The position numbers and the translations under genes are program-made. A stretch of 11,062 nt of DNA from Winogradskyella_A sp963966315. GTDB taxonomy: Bacteria; Bacteroidota; Bacteroidia; Flavobacteriales; Flavobacteriaceae. This document shows, piece by piece, positions 1 to 6,059 of the stretch. Location: NCBI GenBank assembly GCA_963966315.1, contig CAWZYX010000102.1, positions 1-11,062 on the forward strand, read 5' to 3'. Below the pieces are notes generated by a model. That model was given only the letters and a program-made list of their open reading frames with translations, had not been told where the DNA came from and did not search any database. How positions within the stretch are numbered: position 1 is the first letter of the stretch; every line of letters begins with the position of its first letter.

Positions 1-16
1 GTCGCCGCCTTTTTTG

Positions 17-54
17 AAAGACTCAATCATTTATTTGGTTGGGTCTTTTTTTTT
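17..54 (+). terminator. Intrinsic terminator of an upstream transcript
   Basis: The arm at 17-26 (AAAGACTCAA) pairs with 39-48 (TTGGGTCTTT) through ten positions with one G-T wobble, and the loop is about 12 nt. A run of nine T follows at 46-54. The gene or RNA it ends lies to the left of the window. It does not belong to pta, which begins over 230 nt further on. Confidence 0.8.
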
Positions 55-71
55 GTGATACATAAGGGAGA

Positions 72-128
72 GTCACAGACGCAGCGCAGCTGGTCTGGAT
101 CGTGACCTTCACAAATGCACAGCATTTG
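72..128. repeat. Cluster of two small hairpins
   Basis: The first hairpin pairs CAGAC (76-80) with GTCTG (93-97) and CAGC (82-85) with GCTG (89-92), with a GCA loop and one bulged G at 81. An outer GTCA/TGAC pair (72-75 and 103-106) could extend it across an internal loop. The second is a perfect 7-bp stem, CAAATGC (112-118) with GCATTTG (122-128), around an ACA loop. Neither is followed by a T-run, so they are not terminators. They resemble small palindromic intergenic repeats, and the right edge of the window has similar structures. Confidence 0.5.
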
Positions 129-290
129 GAAGCGTCATCGATAGGTCGCCGCCTTGTTTATCGCGTTTTATGTGTCAGTATTTTTATGCCTGTTCTGAGT
201 TGAAATACAAGCTTTGTTAAAAGTGAGGTAATATTTCTGATCGAATAATTCAGTATCTTCCCACTTCAAATTATTTTACGTCCATTATCT

Positions 291-2384
291 ATGAACAAAG
301 GCATCTATATTACCTCTAATGACGCCGATAGTGGGAAATCTATCCTAACCATCGGTTTGATGAACTCTTTATTGAGGCACAAGCCCAGAGTGGGTTACTT
401 CAGACCAATTATTGACGATACAATTGATCATTCCAAAGACAACCATATCCAAACGATCCTGTTGCATTTTGGAATTGATCTTTCTTATGAAGAGGCCTAT
501 GGCTACTCCATGTCCGACCTCATTAAAACATGGAACAGCGATGATCGGGAAGCTATTTTCAATACCATCATTTCCAAATATAAAACGCTTGAAGAACGAT
601 TTGATTTTGTCATTGTCGAAGGAAGTGACTTTTCTCAGTTCGGTGCCATCATTGAACTGGACCTGAATATTCTGATCGCCAAAAACCTCGGGATTCCGGT
701 TCTGATCATTACAGGAGCATTAAACAAAAGTGTGGAGTCCACCGTTGATAGTTTGTTTTTGACATTTGATTCCTTTAGGGAAAAGGAAGTCAATGTCATT
801 GGGGTCGTTGCAAACAAGGTTGAAGAAAACAAGTTGTCTGAGATGAAGAAGGATCTGGCAAAACGTTTTCCCGATGGTGTTCTTGTATATGTAATTCCAG
901 TGCATCACAAGCTTAAAAACCCCACAATGAAGGAGCTTGCCAATTCAGTGGACGCCAAGGTGCTTTTTGGTTCGGAGCTACTGGACAGGCCCACCGGTGA
1001 CATAAAGATCGGCGCCATGCAATTACGACATTTTTTGGAGCACGTCACTGATGACGCCGTTATTGTTACCCCCATAGATCGTGAGGATATACTAATGGGT
1101 AGTTTACAGGCCAATATATCTGCCAATTATCCGAGCCTCGCAGGTTTGATCCTGACTGGAAATATGGAGCTGTCACAATCTGTGGTGAGACTTATTGATG
1201 GTCTCGATAAAATTATTCCAATTATTTCTGTCGGTGATTCCACCTATGAAGTGGCTTTTCGATTAATCAATGTACGTTCGCACATTTATGCCGATAATAA
1301 ACAAAAGATCAAACTATCCATCGACATGTTTGAAGAACATGTTGCAGTCGATCAGCTTCTAAGGCACATGGAAACTTATAAGGTGAGTAAGGACATGACA
1401 CCAAGGATGTTCCAGTACTATCTGGTAAAAAGAGCTATGCAAAAGCGTAAGCATATTGTACTGCCCGAAGGAACGGACGATCGCATTCTAATGGCAGCCG
1501 TAAAACTGCAGAATTTAGACATTCTGGACCTTACCCTCCTCGGTGACCCTAGGATCATCGAATCATCCATAAAGCGATTGAATCTCAAATTTGATTATGA
1601 CAAAACACCTATTATAAATCCTGAAGATTCCAACTATTTACCTGATTTCACTGCTACCTTGTACGAATTGCGAAAACATAAGGGGCTAAGCCCTGCTATG
1701 GCCGAGGACCTCATGCGGGACGTATCCTATTTTGGCACCATGATGGTTCATAAAGGCATGGCCGATGGGATGGTATCGGGTGCTGCTCATACCACCCAGC
1801 ATACGATTAGACCAGCCCTGCAGTTTATAAAAACAAAACCCGGATTTTCAGTGGTCTCATCGGTGTTCTTTATGTGTTTGGAAGATCGGGTTTCTGTCTT
1901 TGGTGATTGTGCCATCAATCCCAATCCAACGGCAGAGCAGCTGTCCGATATTGCTATTGCTTCGGCAGATTCCAGCGCAGCTTTTGGTATCGACCCTAAG
2001 GTTGCTATGCTTTCATATTCTTCAGGAGTTTCAGGAAAGGGAGAAGATGTGGAAACTGTTAAAGAGGCAACGGCCATGGTTAGGAAAAAACGTCCGGATA
2101 TTAAAATTGAAGGACCTATCCAGTACGATGCTGCAGTAGACCCGGTAGTTGGGAGAAAAAAGATGCCTGATTCAGAGGTGGCAGGTCAGGCCAGCGTGTT
2201 GATCTTTCCTGACCTTAATACGGGTAATAACACCTATAAGGCCGTACAAAGAGAGACCGGAGCTTTGGCTATAGGGCCTATGCTCCAGGGGCTTAACAAA
2301 CCCATCAATGATCTGAGCAGGGGTTGTACGGTTGATGACATTTTTAATACAGTGATAATAACAGCCATACAGGCTCAGGAGTAA
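291..2384 (+). CDS. pta: Phosphate acetyltransferase (long, regulatory type)
   Basis: Phosphotransacetylase (697 aa, cytoplasmic) interconverts acetyl-CoA plus phosphate with acetyl phosphate plus CoA. Length and layout match the long three-domain Pta class. Residues about 1-210 form a dethiobiotin-synthetase-like P-loop domain with a Walker-A-like segment at 9-17 (SNDADSGKS, Asn where Gly/Ala is usual). A DRTGG-type middle domain spans roughly 220-330. The catalytic PTA/PTB domain runs from about 375 to the end and carries SYSSGVSGKGEDVETV, EGPIQYDAAVDP, FPDLNTGNNTYKA and, near the C-terminus, NDLSRG at 673-678, whose Ser-Arg corresponds to the active-site pair of characterised enzymes. The ATG start is chosen because the P-loop fold begins at residue 3. 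ackA follows after 12 nt, so the two are almost certainly cotranscribed. The leader contains possible secondary structure (see findings). Identity is secure; regulation by NADH or pyruvate through the N-terminal domains is known for enterobacterial enzymes and only inferred here. Confidence 0.97.
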   Translation: MNKGIYITSNDADSGKSILTIGLMNSLLRHKPRVGYFRPIIDDTIDHSKDNHIQTILLHFGIDLSYEEAYGYSMSDLIKTWNSDDREAIFNTIISKYKTLEERFDFVIVEGSDFSQFGAIIELDLNILIAKNLGIPVLIITGALNKSVESTVDSLFLTFDSFREKEVNVIGVVANKVEENKLSEMKKDLAKRFPDGVLVYVIPVHHKLKNPTMKELANSVDAKVLFGSELLDRPTGDIKIGAMQLRHFLEHVTDDAVIVTPIDREDILMGSLQANISANYPSLAGLILTGNMELSQSVVRLIDGLDKIIPIISVGDSTYEVAFRLINVRSHIYADNKQKIKLSIDMFEEHVAVDQLLRHMETYKVSKDMTPRMFQYYLVKRAMQKRKHIVLPEGTDDRILMAAVKLQNLDILDLTLLGDPRIIESSIKRLNLKFDYDKTPIINPEDSNYLPDFTATLYELRKHKGLSPAMAEDLMRDVSYFGTMMVHKGMADGMVSGAAHTTQHTIRPALQFIKTKPGFSVVSSVFFMCLEDRVSVFGDCAINPNPTAEQLSDIAIASADSSAAFGIDPKVAMLSYSSGVSGKGEDVETVKEATAMVRKKRPDIKIEGPIQYDAAVDPVVGRKKMPDSEVAGQASVLIFPDLNTGNNTYKAVQRETGALAIGPMLQGLNKPINDLSRGCTVDDIFNTVIITAIQAQE

Positions 2385-2396
2385 CATAAGAGACCT

Positions 2397-3590
2397 ATGA
2401 ACATTCTTGTACTTAATTCAGGAAGCTCATCCTTAAAATACCAGCTGTTCTCAATGCCTGAAGAACAGGTGGTTTGCTCCGGTATGGCAGAGCGCATCGG
2501 TTTGGAAAACAGTGTACTGGTCCATCGTTATAAGGATCAAATAGTGGAGAGTAATACGCTTATCCCTGATCACAAGTCTGCACTCGAACACATTGTACAC
2601 CTTTTAATAGGGTATGAACACGGTGTGATCGCTAATATTGAAGATCTTGAGGCTGTTGGCCATCGTGTCGTGCACGGGGGGCATGATTTTAAGGATACCG
2701 TAGAAGTTAATCCTCAGGTAAAAGCCAAAATTAAAGAACTCATCCAATTGGCTCCTCTACACAACCCTTCAAATTTAGAGGGGATAGAGGTTGCAGAGTC
2801 CGTTTTTCCGAATGCGCGTCAGGTAGCAGTGTTTGATACCGCCTTTCATCAATCCATCCCTAAAAGGGCTTATACCTATGCCATACCTAAAGAGCTCCTT
2901 GATCAACACCAAATAAGATTGTACGGTTTCCATGGAACTAGTCACAAATATGTATCGGAACAAGCTAATACCTTTCTCCAATTACAACAAAGCAAGATCA
3001 TTTCTCTTCATCTGGGTAACGGTTGCAGCATTACTGCTGTTATGGACGGAAAAAGTATCGATCACAGTTTGGGCTTTTCACCGGTAAACGGACTAGTGAT
3101 GGGAACACGCTCAGGAGATATTGACCATTCCATTATTTTTTATCTGGTGAATACCTTAAACTATCAATTGGAGGATGTTAATAAAATGCTTCAAAAGGAA
3201 AGTGGACTCCTTGGGTTGACCGGGTTCAGTGATCTTCGTGAAATCGAATCACAGGCCCAAAATGGGGATCCATCCTGTCAATTGGCGATTGATATAATGG
3301 TGTACAGGATCAAAAAATACATAGGAGCATATACCGCAGCAATGAATGGATTAGACTGCCTTGTGTTTACTGCCGGGATTGGTGAGAATTCGACAACCAT
3401 TCGAAAACTGGTATGTACGAATATGGAAATTTTTGGTATTGAACTGGACGAACAGAAAAACGCATTAAGATCCGATAATCTGCAAGAGATCAGTACCAAC
3501 AGCTCAAAAGTAAAGGTATTGGTGATCCCAACCAACGAAGAACTGGAAATTGCGCGTCAGACCTTTCGGTTGTGTCAGGAAATGGCATAA
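2397..3590 (+). CDS. ackA: Acetate kinase
   Basis: Acetate kinase (397 aa, the usual family length) converts acetyl phosphate plus ADP to acetate plus ATP, and is the partner of Pta in overflow metabolism or acetate assimilation. The ASKHA-fold motifs are complete. The N-terminus has NSGSSSLK with Asn7. VGHRVVHGG carries Arg90, VFDTAFH carries Asp147 and YGFHGTSHKYV carries His179. LHLGNGCS is the phosphate-binding loop, MGTRSGDID carries Arg238, TAGIGENS (325-332) is the nucleotide-binding segment, and Glu381 in TNEE matches the conserved C-terminal metal-binding Glu. No key residue is missing. It starts 12 nt after the pta stop with no terminator between, so the two form an operon. It ends three nt before a strong bidirectional hairpin and converges on the acyl-CoA dehydrogenase. 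Confidence 0.98.
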   Translation: MNILVLNSGSSSLKYQLFSMPEEQVVCSGMAERIGLENSVLVHRYKDQIVESNTLIPDHKSALEHIVHLLIGYEHGVIANIEDLEAVGHRVVHGGHDFKDTVEVNPQVKAKIKELIQLAPLHNPSNLEGIEVAESVFPNARQVAVFDTAFHQSIPKRAYTYAIPKELLDQHQIRLYGFHGTSHKYVSEQANTFLQLQQSKIISLHLGNGCSITAVMDGKSIDHSLGFSPVNGLVMGTRSGDIDHSIIFYLVNTLNYQLEDVNKMLQKESGLLGLTGFSDLREIESQAQNGDPSCQLAIDIMVYRIKKYIGAYTAAMNGLDCLVFTAGIGENSTTIRKLVCTNMEIFGIELDEQKNALRSDNLQEISTNSSKVKVLVIPTNEELEIARQTFRLCQEMA

Positions 3591-3592
3591 AA

Positions 3593-3629
3593 AAAACCGA
3601 GTAAGCCTTACTCGGTTTTATTATTTTTT
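3593..3629. terminator. Bidirectional terminator between ackA and acd
   Basis: A perfect 12-bp stem joins AAAACCGAGTAA (3593-3604) to TTACTCGGTTTT (3608-3619) around a GCC loop. The plus strand continues with a T-rich tail (3616-3629), ending pta-ackA. The minus strand reads into eight T (complement of 3589-3596), ending the dehydrogenase transcript. One hairpin therefore serves two convergent transcripts that stop only 49 nt apart. Confidence 0.93.
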
Positions 3630-3639
3630 GGAAAGTGAT

Positions 3640-4782
3640 CTAATCTTTCAATACACTTCTAGAGATCACAATCTTTTGGATCTCAGAGGTGCCTTCATAG
3701 ATCTGTGTGATTTTAGCATCCCTCATCAGTCGTTCGACATGATATTCTTTAACAAATCCGTTACCTCCGTGTATTTGAACTGCTTCAACTGTCTGCTCCA
3801 TGGCTACTTTAGAAGCATATAATTTAGCCATTGCACTGGACAGATCGTGATTTAGTCCCTGATCTTTTTCCCAGGCGGCCTTCATTACCAGATGACGTGC
3901 GGCTTCAATTTCGGTATACATATCGGCTAGCTTAAATGCGATAGCCTGATGATTACAGATCTCTGTACCAAAGGCTTTTCGTTCCTTTGAGTATTTTAAG
4001 GCCAACTCATAAGCGCCGGATGCAATACCTAATGCCTGCGAGGCAATACCAATACGTCCGCCGGAGAGTGTTTTCATGGCAAACTTGAATCCAAAGCCAT
4101 CTTCACCCACTCTGTTTTCCTTCGGTACTTTCACGTCATTAAACTGTAAGGTATGGGTGTCACTGCCTCGTATACCTAATTTATCTTCCTTAGGTCCTAT
4201 ATCAAATCCGGGAGTGCCTTTTTCAACAATAAAACAGTTAATACCTCTGTGCCCTTTATCCCTGTCTGTTTGAGCAATCACCAGATAAACATCTGAGCGA
4301 CCGCCATTAGTGATCCAGTTCTTGGTACCGTTGATTACATAGTGGTCTCCTTTATCAATGGCCGTTGTTCTTTGTGAGGTGGCATCGCTTCCTGCTTCAG
4401 GTTCACTCAGACAGAATGCACCTACCATTTCTCCCGTGGCAAGCTTTGTCAGGTATTTTTGTTTTTGTTCTTCGGTTCCGAACTTTTCCAGACCATAACA
4501 CACCAAAGAATTGTTCACAGATACAATGACCGAGGCCGAGGCGTCGATTTTTGACAGCTCCTCCATGATGAGCACATAAGAAATGGTATCCATACCACTT
4601 CCACCATATTTAGGGTCAACCATGATACCCATGAACCCAAGATCTCCCATTTTTCTAACAAGTTCATCAGGAAACTCCTGTCTTTCGTCTCTCTCTATGA
4701 CACCGGGCAAAAGTTCAGTGCGTGCAAAATCTCTGGCCGCATCTCTAATCATTAAATGTTCTTCGGTTAAGCTAAATTCCAT
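3640..4782 (-). CDS. Acyl-CoA dehydrogenase (short-chain / butyryl-CoA type)
   Basis: FAD-dependent acyl-CoA dehydrogenase (380 aa, normal length) that makes the alpha-beta double bond in acyl-CoA, passing electrons to electron-transfer flavoprotein. The first family signature is CLSEPEAGSDA (124-134), where the flavin and substrate sit. The second is at 336-355 (QIHGGNGF through RLMRD). The likely catalytic base is Glu363 in QIYEGTSEIQ, the position used by short- and medium-chain enzymes rather than the isovaleryl type. The N-terminal helical domain (about 6-120), beta domain (about 121-230) and C-terminal helical domain (about 231-378) are all present. Sequence style resembles butyryl/short-chain enzymes, but chain length or branched-chain preference cannot be read safely. 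The start is supported by the A-rich stretch just upstream and a consensus promoter 39 nt further on. The stop is TAG. It is monocistronic, divergent from anmK and convergent with ackA. Confidence 0.94.
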   Translation of the reverse strand: MEFSLTEEHLMIRDAARDFARTELLPGVIERDERQEFPDELVRKMGDLGFMGIMVDPKYGGSGMDTISYVLIMEELSKIDASASVIVSVNNSLVCYGLEKFGTEEQKQKYLTKLATGEMVGAFCLSEPEAGSDATSQRTTAIDKGDHYVINGTKNWITNGGRSDVYLVIAQTDRDKGHRGINCFIVEKGTPGFDIGPKEDKLGIRGSDTHTLQFNDVKVPKENRVGEDGFGFKFAMKTLSGGRIGIASQALGIASGAYELALKYSKERKAFGTEICNHQAIAFKLADMYTEIEAARHLVMKAAWEKDQGLNHDLSSAMAKLYASKVAMEQTVEAVQIHGGNGFVKEYHVERLMRDAKITQIYEGTSEIQKIVISRSVLKD

Positions 4783-4803
4783 TTTTTTTAAAAAATTATT
4801 GAT

Positions 4804-4873
4804 TTGCTAAAAAAGGTTGACAAAGATAACTTTTTAATATATTATTTTCAATGTAGATTTCTATTTTTAGCAA
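4804..4873. repeat. 10-bp perfect inverted repeat across the divergent promoter region
   Basis: TTGCTAAAAA at 4804-4813 and its exact reverse complement TTTTTAGCAA at 4864-4873 are separated by 50 nt. A 10-bp perfect palindrome, TAATATATTA (4835-4844), lies within one base of the midpoint. The left arm falls just downstream of the predicted acd start of transcription, and the right arm ends one base before the anmK ATG. Such symmetry would suit paired operator sites for one regulator acting on both genes. No regulator gene is adjacent, so this is inference from position. A/T richness raises the chance of coincidence. Confidence 0.5.
4821..4851 (-). promoter_or_regulatory. Bacteroidetes-type promoter of the acyl-CoA dehydrogenase
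   Basis: Read on the minus strand, TTG (complement of 4849-4851) is followed after 20 nt by TATCTTTG (complement of 4821-4828). This fits the Bacteroidetes primary-sigma pattern of TTG, about 19-21 nt, then TAnnTTTG. Transcription would start near 4815, giving a leader of about 33 nt whose last 18 nt are A/T only. It is the best-matched promoter in the window. Confidence 0.8.
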
Positions 4874-4874
4874 T

Positions 4875-5948
4875 ATGTTAAAGGATTGTTACAAGGTTTT
4901 AGGATTAATGTCCGGCACCTCTTTAGATGGCCTGGATATTATTGAAGTTGAATTTTGGCATGATGAAAATTGGCATTTTAGCATCCATAACGCCGAGACC
5001 ATTCCCTATCCACAAAAATGGATCGACATACTTCAGGACCTTACTTCCCGAGACATGGATTCTCTCCATGAAATAGATACAGCGTATACGCGTTATCTAG
5101 CCGACCAGATTAATTTGTTCCGAAACCGGAACCTTCTCAACGATGTTGATTTTGTTTCTTCTCATGGTCATACCGCCCTACACCAACCTCAGAACAACCT
5201 GACTTACCAGATCGGGAATTTACCTGAAATCGCAGACCTTACCGGACTTACGGTGATATGTGACTTTAGAACCCAAGATGTGGCATTAAAAGGACAGGGG
5301 GCACCGCTGGTACCTGTTGGTGACCATTTGCTATTTGGTGATTATGATTATTGTTTGAATTTAGGTGGTTTTAGTAATGTATCCTTTATGCACAAGGCTA
5401 AGAGGATTGCCTTTGATATTAGTCCAGTAAATACCGTCTTAAATCATTATGCCCAAAAAATTGGTTTACAATATGACAAGGGCGGAAAACGGTCTGCTGA
5501 AGGTAAGCTGCATCATGGCTTACTGGCTTCACTCAATGACCTGAACTATTATCAGAAACCGTGGCCAAAATCACTGGGTATAGAATGGGTAAACACTTCG
5601 GTCATCCCTTTAATTGATTCTTACAACTTAGAAACTGCTGATGCACTCAGAACCTTCGTGGAACACATAGCAGTTCAGATAGGAAATGCGATTGATTCCC
5701 AATCAAAGGTGTTGGTAACGGGAGGAGGGGCTTACAACAGTTTTCTGATGGAGCGTTGTCGGTTGTATTCCAAAGCAGACATGAAGGTCCCGGAACCAGA
5801 GCTTGTGGAATATAAAGAAGCTCTGATTTTTGGATTTTTAGGGCTTCTAAGAATACGTGGAGAGGTAAATTGTTTGAGTTCAGTGACGGGAGCGGTTAAA
5901 GACCATTCATCGGGAGAGGTTTATCTCCCAAAAATAGCCTTTCCTTAA
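4875..5948 (+). CDS. anmK: Anhydro-N-acetylmuramic acid kinase
   Basis: AnmK (357 aa, close to the about 370 aa of the E. coli enzyme) is a cytoplasmic sugar kinase. It hydrolyses and phosphorylates 1,6-anhydro-MurNAc to MurNAc-6-phosphate using ATP, in peptidoglycan recycling. Visible motifs are LGLMSGTSLDGLD (9-21, phosphate-binding loop), VSSHGHTALHQP (94-105), ICDFRTQDVALKGQGAPLVP (substrate region, about 128-147), LNLGGFSNVSF (161-171), FDISPVN (180-186, with Asp181 as the expected catalytic base) and VTGGGAYN (281-288, adenosine region). In the E. coli type the 180-186 motif reads FDTGPGN, so this is a variant. The start is the first ATG and gives the family N-terminus; the leader is very short if the near-consensus TAGATTTC at 4854-4861 is its promoter. 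No murQ or other recycling gene adjoins it. The next gene has its own promoter. Confidence 0.95.
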   Translation: MLKDCYKVLGLMSGTSLDGLDIIEVEFWHDENWHFSIHNAETIPYPQKWIDILQDLTSRDMDSLHEIDTAYTRYLADQINLFRNRNLLNDVDFVSSHGHTALHQPQNNLTYQIGNLPEIADLTGLTVICDFRTQDVALKGQGAPLVPVGDHLLFGDYDYCLNLGGFSNVSFMHKAKRIAFDISPVNTVLNHYAQKIGLQYDKGGKRSAEGKLHHGLLASLNDLNYYQKPWPKSLGIEWVNTSVIPLIDSYNLETADALRTFVEHIAVQIGNAIDSQSKVLVTGGGAYNSFLMERCRLYSKADMKVPEPELVEYKEALIFGFLGLLRIRGEVNCLSSVTGAVKDHSSGEVYLPKIAFP

Positions 5949-5969
5949 CTTTATGGGGTAAGAGTTTTT

Positions 5970-5977
5970 TATATTTG
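5970..5977 (+). promoter_or_regulatory. Predicted -7 promoter element of nhaD
   Basis: TATATTTG matches the Bacteroidetes TAnnTTTG element exactly and lies 22 nt after the anmK stop. No clear TTG is seen 19-21 nt upstream, so the -33 half is weak. Transcription would begin near 5984, giving a leader of about 75 nt that starts with the hairpin at 5984-5998. Confidence 0.6.
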
Positions 5978-5983
5978 TGACAA

Positions 5984-6023
5984 TCTCAATAGTTGAGAGA
6001 TCAATCACCCCTTGCAGGTTGAT
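5984..6023 (+). promoter_or_regulatory. Structured 5' leader of nhaD
   Basis: TCTCAA (5984-5989) and TTGAGA (5993-5998) form a 6-bp hairpin with a TAG loop, almost exactly at the predicted start of transcription. A second, weaker stem pairs ATCAA (6000-6004) with TTGAT (6019-6023), with CC/GG continuing it after a 3-nt bulge. No T-run follows, so neither is a terminator. Roles as a 5' stabilising hairpin or an operator are both possible. I do not recognise a known riboswitch here. Confidence 0.35.
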
Positions 6024-6059
6024 GTTATTAGAAAGCGTTAAAGAATTAGATCAAACCAT

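Larger units (their letters stand above)
1..155. repeat. 11-bp direct repeat pair (1-11 and 145-155)
   Basis: GTCGCCGCCTT occurs exactly at 1-11 and again at 145-155, 144 bp apart. The repeats bracket the terminator at 17-54 and the hairpin cluster at 72-128. The first copy touches the window edge, so the repeat may extend further left. An exact 11-mer repeat within 155 bp is unlikely by chance. It could be a duplicated RNA-gene end, a target-site or attachment duplication, or part of a dispersed repeat; the sequence alone does not decide. Confidence 0.6.
1..290. other. Non-coding edge region upstream of pta
   Basis: No convincing gene is seen here. The stretch holds, in order, the first copy of an 11-bp direct repeat (1-11), an intrinsic terminator (17-54), a GC-rich hairpin cluster (72-128), the second repeat copy (145-155) and an A/T-rich leader before pta. 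Open frames through 62-217 exist but have no plausible start or recognisable product. A possible but weak promoter for pta is TATTTTTA at 179-186, with TTG at 154-156 and a 22-nt gap; it departs from the TAnnTTTG consensus at its last base, so I do not annotate it separately. Confidence 0.7.

Noticed and set aside
1..9. Possible tRNA 3' end at the window start
   Set aside because: Nine bases without the rest of a cloverleaf cannot be assigned. No T-loop is visible and the partner acceptor strand would lie outside the window.
62..217. A short open frame through the left hairpin region, possibly a tail of a small tRNA-linked gene
   Set aside because: There is no supported start codon and no recognisable domain; the apparent reading is better explained by GC-rich palindromes.
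291..2384. Fusion or horizontally acquired origin for pta because of its dethiobiotin-synthetase-like N-terminus
   Set aside because: This domain order is normal for long Pta proteins, and base use looks the same as in neighbouring genes.
3550..3822. A plus-strand open frame overlapping the ackA end and the 3' end of the dehydrogenase
   Set aside because: It runs through the bidirectional terminator and antisense to a clear acyl-CoA dehydrogenase; the translation resembles no protein.
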